Shown here in pieces: positions 28,297 through 37,347 of a stretch of DNA of 64,000 nt. This DNA comes from Streptomyces sp. NBC_00162. GTDB lineage: Bacteria > Actinomycetota > Actinomycetes > Streptomycetales > Streptomycetaceae. Every line of letters starts with the position of its first letter. Positions within the stretch are counted from its first letter, which is position 1. The stretch is from NCBI RefSeq assembly GCF_024611995.1, contig NZ_CP102509.1:1674001-1738000 (forward strand), in the 5' to 3' direction. The position numbers and the translations under genes were made by a program. Under the pieces are notes generated by a model. That model was not told where the DNA came from, searched no databases, and worked only from the letters and a program-made list of their open reading frames with translations.

Positions 28297-29934
28297 CTAA
28301 CTGGTGGTGAGGTGGGCCCGCTTGCGCAGCTCGGCGCGCTGGAGCTTTCCGTTGCTGGTGCGCGGGAGATCGGTGACGAACTCGACGGCGCGCGGGTACT
28401 TGTAGGGCGCGACGCTCCGCTTCACGTGGTCCTGGAGCTCCTTGGCCGTCACCTCGTCGGGCGCGACACCGGGGCGCAGGATCACGTACGCCTTGACGAG
28501 CATTCCGCGCTTGGCGTCGGGGGCCCCGACCACGCCGCATTCCTCGACGTAGGGGTGGGTGGCGAGCGCCTTCTCCACCTCGGGACCGGCGATGTTGTAC
28601 CCGGAGGAGACGATCATGTCGTCACTGCGGGCCACGTACCAGAAGTAGCCGTCGGCATCCCGGATGTAGGTGTCGCCGGTGATGTTCCAGCCGTTCCTGA
28701 CGTACACGGTCTGCCGCGGGTCCTCCATGTACCGGCAGCCCGTGGGGCCGGTGACCGCGAGGAGGCCGGGCTGCCCGTCCGGGACGGGCTCGCCCGCTTC
28801 GTCGACCACCCGGGCCCGGTATCCCGGGACCGGCCTGCCCGTCGAGCCGGGGCGTATCTCGCCGTCCGAAGCGGAGATGAACACGTGGAGCATCTCGGTG
28901 GCGCCGATGCCGTCGATGATGCCCAGTCCGGTGGCGGCGTGGAACTCCTCCCACACAGCCGCCGGCAGCGCTTCTCCGGCGGACACGCAGCGGCGCAGGC
29001 CCGCCAGCTGCCCCACGGCGCCGGCCGCCATGATCGCCCGGTAGGCGGTGGGCGCCGTGAAGAGCACGGTGACCCCGTGCTCCTCCACGAGGTCGGCCAG
29101 CTGCTGCGGGGCGGCCTGCTCGATCAGCAGGGTGGCCGCGCCCGCGTACAGCGGGAAGACCACCAGTCCGCCGAGCCCGAACGTGAAGGCCAGGGGCGGA
29201 GTTCCGGTGAAGACGTCGTCCTGGCGGGGCCGCAGCACATGGCGGGAGAAGGTGTCGGCGTTGGCCAGTACGTCCCGGTGGAAGTGCAGGGTCGCCTTCG
29301 GCCGTCCGGTCGTTCCCGAGGTGAAGGCGATCAGGGCGACGTCGTCCGCGGCGGTGTCGACAGCGGCGAACCGCCCGTCCTTCGCGGCGCAGCGCGCGAC
29401 CAGGTCCTCCTCACCGGGACCGCCGTAGGCCAGCACGGCCGGGCCGGGAGCGGCGGTGGTGGTCGCGGTGGCGGTGAGTTCGTCGAGGTAGCGGTGGTCG
29501 CACACGGCGACGGCCGGCCGGCTGATCTCGTTCAGCTCCGCGAGCTCGCCGGCGCGCAGCAACGGCATGGTGGTGACGGCGACGCCGCCGGCCTTCAGCA
29601 CCCCGAACCACGTCGCCACCAGCCAGGGGTTGTTGGGGCCGCGCAGCAGAACGCGGTTGCCGGGGACGAGGCCGAAGTCCTCGGTGAGTACCTGGGCCAC
29701 CTGATTGGCACGTTGCAGCAGGTCACCGTACGTCCACCGGTCCGTGGGAGTCAGCAGACAGGGCCGGTCGGCCCCCCAGCGCCCGACGGCGTCGTCGAGC
29801 AGCCGCCGTGCGCAGTTGAGCCGGTCCGGATAGTTCAACTCCGGTAGATCGAAGTGCAGTTCGGGCCAGAGCGAGAAGGGCGGGAGCCGATCGCGACAGA
29901 ACGTATCGACATGAGCAGACGGGGAGAGCTCCAT
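28297..29934 (-). CDS. Aryl-CoA ligase, salicylate / 2-aminobenzoate type
   Basis: A 545-residue AMP-forming ligase from ATG 29934. The AMP-binding loop is FTSGTTGRPKATLHF, and the adenylate motif region contains GATEMLHVF and a GDTYIRDADGYFWYVAR hinge; the C-terminal Lys lies in TSNGKLQR. The FTFGLGGLVVFPLYAG segment is typical of benzoate and 2-aminobenzoate ligases. It would make salicylyl-CoA, the substrate of the fused hydroxylase. A TTG five codons upstream is less likely as start. Confidence 0.85.
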   Translation of the reverse strand: MELSPSAHVDTFCRDRLPPFSLWPELHFDLPELNYPDRLNCARRLLDDAVGRWGADRPCLLTPTDRWTYGDLLQRANQVAQVLTEDFGLVPGNRVLLRGPNNPWLVATWFGVLKAGGVAVTTMPLLRAGELAELNEISRPAVAVCDHRYLDELTATATTTAAPGPAVLAYGGPGEEDLVARCAAKDGRFAAVDTAADDVALIAFTSGTTGRPKATLHFHRDVLANADTFSRHVLRPRQDDVFTGTPPLAFTFGLGGLVVFPLYAGAATLLIEQAAPQQLADLVEEHGVTVLFTAPTAYRAIMAAGAVGQLAGLRRCVSAGEALPAAVWEEFHAATGLGIIDGIGATEMLHVFISASDGEIRPGSTGRPVPGYRARVVDEAGEPVPDGQPGLLAVTGPTGCRYMEDPRQTVYVRNGWNITGDTYIRDADGYFWYVARSDDMIVSSGYNIAGPEVEKALATHPYVEECGVVGAPDAKRGMLVKAYVILRPGVAPDEVTAKELQDHVKRSVAPYKYPRAVEFVTDLPRTSNGKLQRAELRKRAHLTTS

Positions 29935-29975
29935 GGGGCGGCACCTCAATCTCGGGGCAGCAGGGAGAGTGGAGC

Positions 29976-30010
29976 AAGTATCTCGCTAAACTGGCGACCG
30001 TCAATGATGC
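29976..30010 (-). promoter_or_regulatory. Promoter of the CoA-ligase / thioesterase operon
   Basis: On the minus strand the -35 is TTGACG (30004-29999) and the -10 is ATACTT (29981-29976), spacer 17. The block GCATCATTGACGGTCGCCAG matches GCATTCTTGACGCTCGCCAA of the hydroxylase promoter at 16 of 20 positions, so both are probably controlled together. Confidence 0.6.
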
Positions 30011-30086
30011 GCGATATTTGATTTTGTTAACAGCGTGTTGCGCAGCCGCTCGCCGATACGCGGCGCCGCACCACTGGTGCGATGGA

Positions 30087-30100
30087 GTTACACGTGTAAC
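30087..30100. promoter_or_regulatory. Palindromic operator upstream of PAP2 gene 1
   Basis: GTTACACGTGTAAC is a perfect 14-base palindrome, 210 bases before PAP2 gene 1. Related copies lie at 32077, 33648 and 34753, all around one LacI-type regulator. Confidence 0.65.
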
Positions 30101-30310
30101 ATGCTAGGCATCTCGCCGAAGCGTTTCAAGCATTTCGGACAAACGTTACGAAGGACCGGTAAACGTCGGCGGCGATGTCACCGTGCTGCCCGCGAAGGGC
30201 GGCTGCCGCATCTCCCTCGGCGCCCCACGCCTTGCCGCGTTCGGGTCGCGAGTCCACCCACGACACACAGATACGGGCCGCCGGCCGTGCCGCGGCCACG
30301 AGAGGCTGCC

Positions 30311-31027
30311 ATGTCCGGTATTCGGGTTGCTCCCCCTGCGGCCCCGGCCACTCCCAGACACCGCCGGTCCACACCCGCTCCGCCACGAGCCGGTGTACTC
30401 CCCCTGGGAATCTTCCTGCTGCTCGTGACCGTGCTGCTGGGCGTCCTCGTCCGGTCACACCCCGAACGCCCGCCCTTCCAGGGGCTGGACGAGCGCTGGC
30501 TGACCTGGATGGCAGGCCCGCACGGCGGCGTCTACGGAGCCGTGGCGGCCGTCCTGAACTGGTTCGGGGGGCCGCTGGGAGTGGTCGTTCCCGTCGGTCT
30601 GCTGATCTTCCTGATCGTGCGGAAGCGCTGGTGGTCCGTGGCTTACCTGCTCACCACCTACCTGGTGGGGAGCATGGCCTTCGTGCAGGTCCTCAAGCAC
30701 GTGGTGGACCGGCCCCGTCCGGCGAACCCCCTGGTCCGGGTGGACCACGGCTCGTTCCCTTCGGGTCACGCCGCCGGGGCGGCGCTCCTCGTGGTGATCG
30801 TGGGCGCCCTGCTCGTACCGGCGGCGCGACGGCGTGCGTGGTGGATCTCGGGCACGCTGTTCACCGCCGCCATGATGTGGAGCCGGACCTGGCTGCACGC
30901 CCACTGGCTCACCGACACGGTGGCCGGCGCCGCGGTCGGCGCCGGCGCCGCCCTGCTGTTCTGGTGGCTGTTCAGAGGGAAACTGGCCCGCGAGAGCGCC
31001 GTCTCCCGGGGCCGCCTCAGGAGCTGA
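30311..31027 (+). CDS. PAP2-family membrane phosphatase 1 (complete active site)
   Basis: A 238-residue protein with five or six membrane helices. All three phosphatase motifs are intact: Lys129 to Arg-Pro (KHVVDRPRP), PSGH at 150-153 and SRTWLHAHWLTD at 191-202 with nucleophile His198 and Asp202. Such enzymes dephosphorylate lipid phosphates, including undecaprenyl pyrophosphate, on the outer membrane face. ATG 30311 follows GAGAGG; a longer reading from 30035 would run through the operator. It overlaps the convergent LacI-type gene end by 11 bases. Confidence 0.88.
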   Translation: MSGIRVAPPAAPATPRHRRSTPAPPRAGVLPLGIFLLLVTVLLGVLVRSHPERPPFQGLDERWLTWMAGPHGGVYGAVAAVLNWFGGPLGVVVPVGLLIFLIVRKRWWSVAYLLTTYLVGSMAFVQVLKHVVDRPRPANPLVRVDHGSFPSGHAAGAALLVVIVGALLVPAARRRAWWISGTLFTAAMMWSRTWLHAHWLTDTVAGAAVGAGAALLFWWLFRGKLARESAVSRGRLRS

Positions 31028-32024
31028 GCCGGTGGACCAACTCGGCCTCCACGCCCGGCACCGGCGCCGCCTCACCCTCCTCGATCAGCGCATGGAGGGT
31101 GTCGGCGATGACCGCCGCCGACGGCAGGTGCAGGCGGACCGTGGTCAGCGGCGGCTGCTGCAGAGCGGACGGCACGAGGTCGTCACAGCCGACGACGGCG
31201 ACCTCGTCCGGTACCGCGATGCCCTCGCTGCGCAGTGCGTGCATGAGGAGAGCGGCGTATTCGTCGTTGAAAGCGAACACGCCGTCCAGGCCCAGGTCCG
31301 TCCAGCGCGCGGCCAGGGCCGCGGCGGACTCGCGCGTATAGGCGAGTTCCACCGGCTCGACGGTCGCCATGTGCCGGGCGGCGACCCGCTCGGCGCCGGC
31401 CAGCCGCGGCCCGCCGAAGGCGTCCAGGCCGCGCTCTCGCGGCATGACCACACCGATCCTGCTCCGCCCACGGGCGATCAGATGCTCTACGGCGACCTCA
31501 CCGACACGCCCGTGGTCGAACACGACGGTGTGGATTCCTTCCACCGGACGGGCGGCGACGGCGAGCAGTCCGCGCACCCCGGCGCGGCGCAGGATGTCGC
31601 CCGCCTCGCCGGTGATCCGGTCACCGTTCATGGCCAGCACCGCCGCGGGCCGCAGTTCCGCCCACGACCGCGCGGCGGTCGCCTCGTCGGGGAAGCGGCC
31701 CGTGTGGAGCACCGTCGTGTAGCCGTGGCGGTCGAGTTCGCTCTGCAGATCGTCCACCCAGGTGCTGACCAGGCTGCCGATCGCGGAGACCGACGCGGGG
31801 AGCAGTACCAGGTTGCTCCGCCCGGCACGCAGGGAGCGGGCGGCGGCGTGCGGCACGTATCCGAGGTTCCCGGCCGCGGCCAGCACGCGGGCCCGGGTGC
31901 CTGGGCTGACCCGGTGGCCCTGGGTGTCGTTCAGGACGAAGGACACGGTGGCACGCGAGACCCCCGCCAGGCGGGCCACGTCGGTGCTCGTGACCGAGAC
32001 AGCACCGGGCGTTTCTTTCGCCAT
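31017..32024 (-). CDS. LacI-family regulator of the PAP2/P450/MFS set
   Basis: A 335-residue protein from ATG 32024 with AAGGA upstream. The HTH is STDVARLAGVSRATVSFVLN, followed by the hinge AARSLRAG and a periplasmic-binding-like sensor domain that ends LTTVRLHL. It is divergent from the P450 gene with one palindrome at 32077-32090 between them. Related palindromes at 30087, 33648 and 34753 suggest it controls the neighbouring PAP2, P450 and MFS genes. The ligand is unknown. Confidence 0.88.
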   Translation of the reverse strand: MAKETPGAVSVTSTDVARLAGVSRATVSFVLNDTQGHRVSPGTRARVLAAAGNLGYVPHAAARSLRAGRSNLVLLPASVSAIGSLVSTWVDDLQSELDRHGYTTVLHTGRFPDEATAARSWAELRPAAVLAMNGDRITGEAGDILRRAGVRGLLAVAARPVEGIHTVVFDHGRVGEVAVEHLIARGRSRIGVVMPRERGLDAFGGPRLAGAERVAARHMATVEPVELAYTRESAAALAARWTDLGLDGVFAFNDEYAALLMHALRSEGIAVPDEVAVVGCDDLVPSALQQPPLTTVRLHLPSAAVIADTLHALIEEGEAAPVPGVEAELVHRLSS

Positions 32025-32076
32025 GACGTCCTTCTTCGCTCGCTTTTCCGGCCCGCCGACCGCTTCACCCCACAAG

Positions 32077-32090
32077 GTTACACGCGTTAC
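32077..32090. promoter_or_regulatory. Operator shared by LacI-type gene and P450
   Basis: GTTACACGCGTTAC, two mismatches from the perfect site at 30087. It lies in the 99-base gap between two divergent starts, so one site can govern both. Confidence 0.6.
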
Positions 32091-32123
32091 CGACCGGCAT
32101 CAGACATGCACGGAGGGAATTCG

Positions 32124-33487
32124 ATGGACCAGAACAGTCAGTCACCGCACGAATGCCCAGTTCCGTTTCACGGCGGCCTGGTCCCCCTGCACGGCGGCCT
32201 GCCCGACCAGGATCCGGGCCGTTTCTACGAGGGCCTGCGCAGGCGCTGGGGGCCGATCGCCCCCGTGGAGCTCGGTCCGGGTGTCGGGGCCTGGCTGGTG
32301 ATGGGCTACCAGGAGGTGCTCGAGCTCGTGTGGAACGAGCGGGCCTTCTCCAGCGACGCACGCCGCTGGAACTCGATCACCGAGGGGTTCCTGCCCGAGG
32401 ACTCCCCGCTGCTGGCGGTACTGGGCTGGCGTCCGGCCCTGAACCGCCTCGACGACCAGGCACACCGCCGGCAGCGCCGGGCCGTGACCGAGACCTTGAA
32501 CGGCATCGACCTGCGTCGGCTGCGCAGCGTGGCCAGGCAGCAGGCCGAGGCGCTGGTGGACGGATGGGCCACGGACCGTACCGCCGATCTCGTCAGCCAG
32601 TACGCGCGTCCCCTGGTGTGGTCCGCCTTCAGGATGCTGGTCGGACTACCCCGGTCCGAGGAGCGCAGGCTCGGCGCGCTGCTCGGCTCGATCGCCGGGG
32701 GCGCCCACGACGCGGCCCGCGCCGAGGCCGAGCTGACAGGGATGTTGCACCGTCTGGTCGCCGCGAAGCGTGAAGTGCCCGGCCCGGACCTCACGTCATG
32801 GCTGCTGGCTCATTCCGCCCCCTGACCGAGGCCGAGGTGGCCCACGGCCTGGCGGCGGTCCTCCTCTCGGGAGGGGAGAGCACCATCGGGTGGATCAGCG
32901 GCACGATGCGCCTGCTGCTGGGCGACGCGCGTCTGGACTCGGCGGTGGCCACCGGTCAGCTGACCGTCCGGGACCTCACCGACCGCGCGCTGTGGGACGG
33001 CTCACCGGTCCCCAACATCGCGGGCCGCTGGGCGCGGAACGATCTCACCTTCGCGGGATGCCGGGTGCGCGCCGGCGACCTGCTCATTCCCTGCCTGGCG
33101 GCAGCCAACACCGACCTGCGCGTCCACGGCGCGCAAAACCTCGGCAGCCGCGCCCACTTGGCCTGGGGAACCGGCTCCCACGGATGCCCCGCCAAGGACG
33201 TGGCCCGGTCGATCGCCGAGACGGCCGTGGACGTCCTGCTGCGTCGCCTTGGGCAGCTCCGCCCCGGCGTTCACGCCACCGCTCCGCCCCGGCAGCCGTC
33301 CCTGTGGTCCGGCGCCCCGGACGAACTGCCGGTGGTGTTCGCCCCGGTCCGGCCGGGCCGCCCGAACGCCGCGCCCGCGACCTCCACGGTGATGGGAGTA
33401 CCGGCGAAGCGGAAGGACGAGCGGGCGGCCGACAGCGGCTCGAAGCCGCCGCAGTGGAGCTGGTGGAACTCCATCAACGGCTGGTGA
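32124..33487 (+). CDS. Cytochrome P450, CYP157-like, without ExxR; frame break at 32818-32822
   Basis: From ATG 32124 with GGAGGG upstream. The frame shifts in a run of five C at 32818-32822; one restored base gives 454 residues. The heme loop is WGTGSHGCPAK with the ligand Cys. The I-helix has LLSGGESTI in place of AGxxT. The K-helix reads TDRALWDGSPVPNIAGRW, so the nearly invariant ExxR is replaced by DRAL. Loss of ExxR is the hallmark of the CYP157 family of Streptomyces. Those usually sit in conservons beside CYP154; here none is present. The substrate is unknown. Confidence 0.85.
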
Positions 33488-33678
33488 GGCCCCCTCAGGG
33501 TTGGCGGCTGCCGGGCCGCGGGGGGCAGTTGCCGGGTGCGGGTGGCAGCTGCCGGGCCGAGGCGGCTGCCACCCCACCCCGGGCGCTCCCGCCGCGCACC
33601 CGGGGCCGGGCCGCCGCCACCCCCGGCGTGGCGTCCCCCGCAGTTAGATTACACGTGTAACAGCCGGGCAGCAGGACC
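33488..33678. other. Convergent gap with imperfect direct repeats and an operator-like palindrome
   Basis: Between the P450 and PAP2 gene 2 stops. GGCGGCTGCCGGGCCG at about 33505 recurs as GGCAGCTGCCGGGCCG at about 33546. The palindrome core TTACACGTGTAA at 33649-33660 lies 18 bases beyond the PAP2 stop. No gene seen. Confidence 0.5.
33648..33661. promoter_or_regulatory. Operator-like palindrome at the 3' end of PAP2 gene 2
   Basis: ATTACACGTGTAAC contains a perfect 12-base palindrome identical to the core of the site at 30087. Its place beyond two convergent stops is unusual for an operator; it may be an auxiliary looping site. Confidence 0.5.
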
Positions 33679-34398
33679 TTAGAGCCACAGGCGGTCCTCC
33701 GCTGCGAGCGCCGCCTCCCGCTCCAGCAGCGGAGCGAAGGCCCAGTGGAGCAGCAGACACACCCCGCCTCCCGCGAGGGCTCCGGCGGCGGTGTCGCTGA
33801 GCCACTGCGCGTGCAGCCAGGTCCGGCTCCACATCATGGCCGCGACGTACAGCGCGCCGAACAGCCACCACCAGCGCCGCGTGCGGGGCGAAAAGAGCAC
33901 GACGCCGATCACCATCACCATCGTCACAGCCGTGAACACCTGCCCGGACGGGTACGAGCCGTCGTTGACCAGCACCAGCGGATGCGGCGGCCTGGGCCGG
34001 TCGACCATTGACTTCAGCGGAAGGACCACCAGCATGTTCGCCACGACCGAGGCCGCGAAGACGAACAGCCCCGACCTCCAGCGCCCGTAGACACACAGGC
34101 CGCCGGTCAGCGCCAGCGGGAAGACCACCCCCAAGGGGCCGCCCAGCCTGTCGAGGAGGTAGGCGAAGTCGGCGGCCGACCCGCTTCCCCCACCGCCCGT
34201 CCACCGCGCCCAGCTGTCGTCGAGCGACTGGAAGAACGGCGGCCGCTCACCTCCGAGCAGCAGACCGATGGACAGGGCCATCAGCGAAAGCGCCGCTCCG
34301 GACAGCAGCGCGCCGCGTGGCGCAGGGGCGGGGACGTGATGCCGCGAGGGGAAGGACGGCATCAGGGGCGGACGTCCTGCAGACGTCGGATCGATCAT
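33679..34398 (-). CDS. PAP2-family membrane protein 2, both catalytic His replaced by Gln
   Basis: A 239-residue paralogue of PAP2 protein 1; the three motifs align at the same residue numbers without gaps. Motif 1 is intact (KSMVDRPRP, Lys129). Motif 2 is PSGQ at 150-153 instead of PSGH, and motif 3 is SRTWLHAQWLSD with Gln198 instead of the nucleophile His; Asp202 is kept. In both places the codon is CAG. It should therefore not catalyse the family reaction, but could bind a lipid phosphate or pair with protein 1. ATG 34398 has TTGAGG upstream; an ATG at residue 13 is possible. Five or six membrane helices are predicted. Confidence 0.85.
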   Translation of the reverse strand: MIDPTSAGRPPLMPSFPSRHHVPAPAPRGALLSGAALSLMALSIGLLLGGERPPFFQSLDDSWARWTGGGGSGSAADFAYLLDRLGGPLGVVFPLALTGGLCVYGRWRSGLFVFAASVVANMLVVLPLKSMVDRPRPPHPLVLVNDGSYPSGQVFTAVTMVMVIGVVLFSPRTRRWWWLFGALYVAAMMWSRTWLHAQWLSDTAAGALAGGGVCLLLHWAFAPLLEREAALAAEDRLWL

Positions 34399-34859
34399 GT
34401 TTGCCTCAATCGTGGTCACCCTCCCGGCGTTTGAACACAGGAAGGGACGGGACACGGGTGCACCGGTCCGACGGCGAGGATCGAGCGCGACGCGTCTCGC
34501 TCTGCGATGCAAGCCGGAGGGATGCGGGGAGGGCGGCGCCGACGGCTTCGCCGATGGGCGGCGGTCGGACCGGGACGGCGACGGGCGGTAGCGTCGCGCC
34601 AGCGGAGAGTATCGCGCCTAGCTGACTGTCGCCACGAATGCAACATAACTTTTGGACATCGTGGCCGAACTGGACGATCGCGGCGAGGCGAACCGCGATT
34701 CCAGCCCTAGCCGGGGGCCCGGATCACGTGCTACACAGTGCTCACACACCCGCTAACACGTGTAACTAGACGCGTCCTGGTCCAAGGGCCCGTCCCCGCC
34801 GCGCGCCACGCGATCCCGCGGCCCCCTCCCCCTTTTGCTCCCTTTCCCCAGGAGTCGTC
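34399..34859. promoter_or_regulatory. Divergent region between PAP2 gene 2 and MFS gene
   Basis: A 461-base gap. It includes the palindrome at 34753-34766 and a less GC-rich stretch at 34635-34665 (acgaatgcaacataactttt), a likely promoter zone. Short open frames here lack ribosome sites and I do not support any as genes. Confidence 0.5.
34753..34766. promoter_or_regulatory. Operator upstream of the MFS gene
   Basis: CTAACACGTGTAAC matches the palindrome at 30087 in 12 of 14 positions. It lies 94 bases before the MFS start. Confidence 0.55.
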
Positions 34860-36104
34860 ATGACCGCCGACGAACTGTCCGAGACGCGCACCCACGAGGA
34901 GCTCAAAGCTCCCGGGCAGCGCGGACTCATGTTGCTGCTGTTGCTGGCCAACTCGTCCATGCTGGCCGTCTACATGGGTGTCGGCTCGGTGCTGCTGCCC
35001 ACGCAGATCGCCGCGATCGACCCGGAGAACAAGGTCGCCGTCCTGGGGGTGATCGGCGGGATCAGCGCGGTCTTCGCGACGGCCTTCAACCCGATCGCCG
35101 GCGCCCTGTCCGACCGGTCCGGCCGTCGCAACCCGTGGATCCTGGGCGGCGCCCTGGCTTCCCTGGCCGGGCTGGCCTTCCTCGGCTCCGTCCGGACCGC
35201 ACTGCTCGTCGGCATTGCCTGGTGCCTGATCCAGGCCACGATGAACGTCTATCAGGCGGCCGTCACCGCCGTCGTACCCGACCGGGTCCCGGCAGCGAAG
35301 CGCGGCACCGCCTCCGCGGTGGTCGGGCTGGCACTGCCGATCGGCGGCACCGTCGGCGTGCTGATCGCCTCGCAGACCGTGGGGCACGTGCGTACGGGAT
35401 ACCTGGTCTTCGGCGCCCTGGCCGCCGGTTCGGCGCTGCTGCTGAGCGTGTTCTGCCGAGATGTCCCCCGGTCCGAACCGGCGGCGGCCGTGCCCGTGCG
35501 CCAGCAGATCGCGGCATTCCTCTCGGCGCTGGCCAGCCACGACTTCCGGTGGGCCTTCATCGGCCGCGCCCTCATGGTGCTCGGCTACTTCTCGGTGATC
35601 GGATACCAGCTGTACATCCTGGACGACCACATCGAGTTGCCGGCCGGTCTCTCCCCGGCCGCCGCGATGGCCGTCCTCACTCCGGTGACGATGGTCGCGA
35701 TGGCCGTGTCCACGGTGGTCGGCGGTGTGCTGTCCGACCGCTGGAACCGGCGCAAGGTGTTCGTCGGGGTCTCGGCCGCACTGGCCGGGCTCGTCATGGT
35801 GGTCCCCGTGATCAGCCCGACCTGGACCGGCATGATCGTCTTCAACGCTCTCAACGGTCTGGCCTTCGGCTGCTTCATGGCCGTCGACACGGCGCTCGTC
35901 ACCCTGGTCCTCCCCCGGGCGGAGAACGCCGCCCGCGACCTGGGCGTCCTCAACATGGCCAATGCCGGGCCGCAGATCATCGCCCCGTTCATCGCCTCGG
36001 CCGTCGTGACCGCCTTCGGCGGATACACCCCGCTCTTCCTGGCCGGCGGCGTGCTCTCACTGCTCGGCGCACTCGCCATCCTGCCGATCCGCACCGTGCG
36101 CTGA
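34860..36104 (+). CDS. MFS transporter
   Basis: A 414-residue protein with 12 predicted membrane helices. The loop 2-3 motif is GALSDRSGRRNPWILGG, as in sugar-cation symporter relatives of the major facilitator superfamily, with a second copy GGVLSDRWNRRKV in the other half. ATG 34860 follows AGGAG. An upstream palindrome links it to the LacI-type regulator at 31017. Direction and substrate are unknown; glycoside import or product export are both possible. Confidence 0.88.
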   Translation: MTADELSETRTHEELKAPGQRGLMLLLLLANSSMLAVYMGVGSVLLPTQIAAIDPENKVAVLGVIGGISAVFATAFNPIAGALSDRSGRRNPWILGGALASLAGLAFLGSVRTALLVGIAWCLIQATMNVYQAAVTAVVPDRVPAAKRGTASAVVGLALPIGGTVGVLIASQTVGHVRTGYLVFGALAAGSALLLSVFCRDVPRSEPAAAVPVRQQIAAFLSALASHDFRWAFIGRALMVLGYFSVIGYQLYILDDHIELPAGLSPAAAMAVLTPVTMVAMAVSTVVGGVLSDRWNRRKVFVGVSAALAGLVMVVPVISPTWTGMIVFNALNGLAFGCFMAVDTALVTLVLPRAENAARDLGVLNMANAGPQIIAPFIASAVVTAFGGYTPLFLAGGVLSLLGALAILPIRTVR

Positions 36105-36151
36105 TCCCCTCCCGGGCCGCCTCCCGCACTGCGGCGGCCCGGGCCTCGTCT

Positions 36152-36187
36152 CCGGCGGGCGAACGCCGAGGGTCGTTCGCCCGCCGG
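36152..36187. terminator. Bidirectional terminator between MFS and dehydrogenase genes
   Basis: CCGGCGGGCGAACG (36152-36165) and CGTTCGCCCGCCGG (36174-36187) form a perfect 14-bp stem with an eight-base loop between convergent genes. Confidence 0.75.
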
Positions 36188-36221
36188 ATCCTTCCCTCGA
36201 CCGCGGAACCGGCGGCTCCCG

Positions 36222-37277
<1,056 letters not shown>

Positions 37278-37347
37278 GCCTCGCATTCCAGCAATCAGGC
37301 ATCGTCCGGGTCCAACACGTATCTCCGATGTGCCCCATAGGCGGGTC

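Larger units (their letters stand above)
29950..30310. promoter_or_regulatory. Divergent region between CoA ligase and PAP2 gene 1
   Basis: This 361-base gap holds the ligase promoter and the palindrome at 30087-30100 (separate entries). An AT-rich patch near 30011-30030 (gatatttgattttgttaac) may be a plus-strand promoter element. I see no convincing gene here. Confidence 0.5.

Noticed and set aside
30035..30310. Longer PAP2 protein 1 starting at 30035
   Set aside because: The extension is Arg-rich, unlike the family, and spans the palindromic operator; ATG 30311 has a ribosome site.
32124..33487. P450 as a true pseudogene
   Set aside because: The only lesion is one base in a C run, with the same form as eleven other breaks in unrelated genes; heme and substrate regions are intact.
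34399..34859. Short genes in the PAP2/MFS gap
   Set aside because: Open frames here lack start-proximal ribosome sites and resemble shadows; I could not support any.
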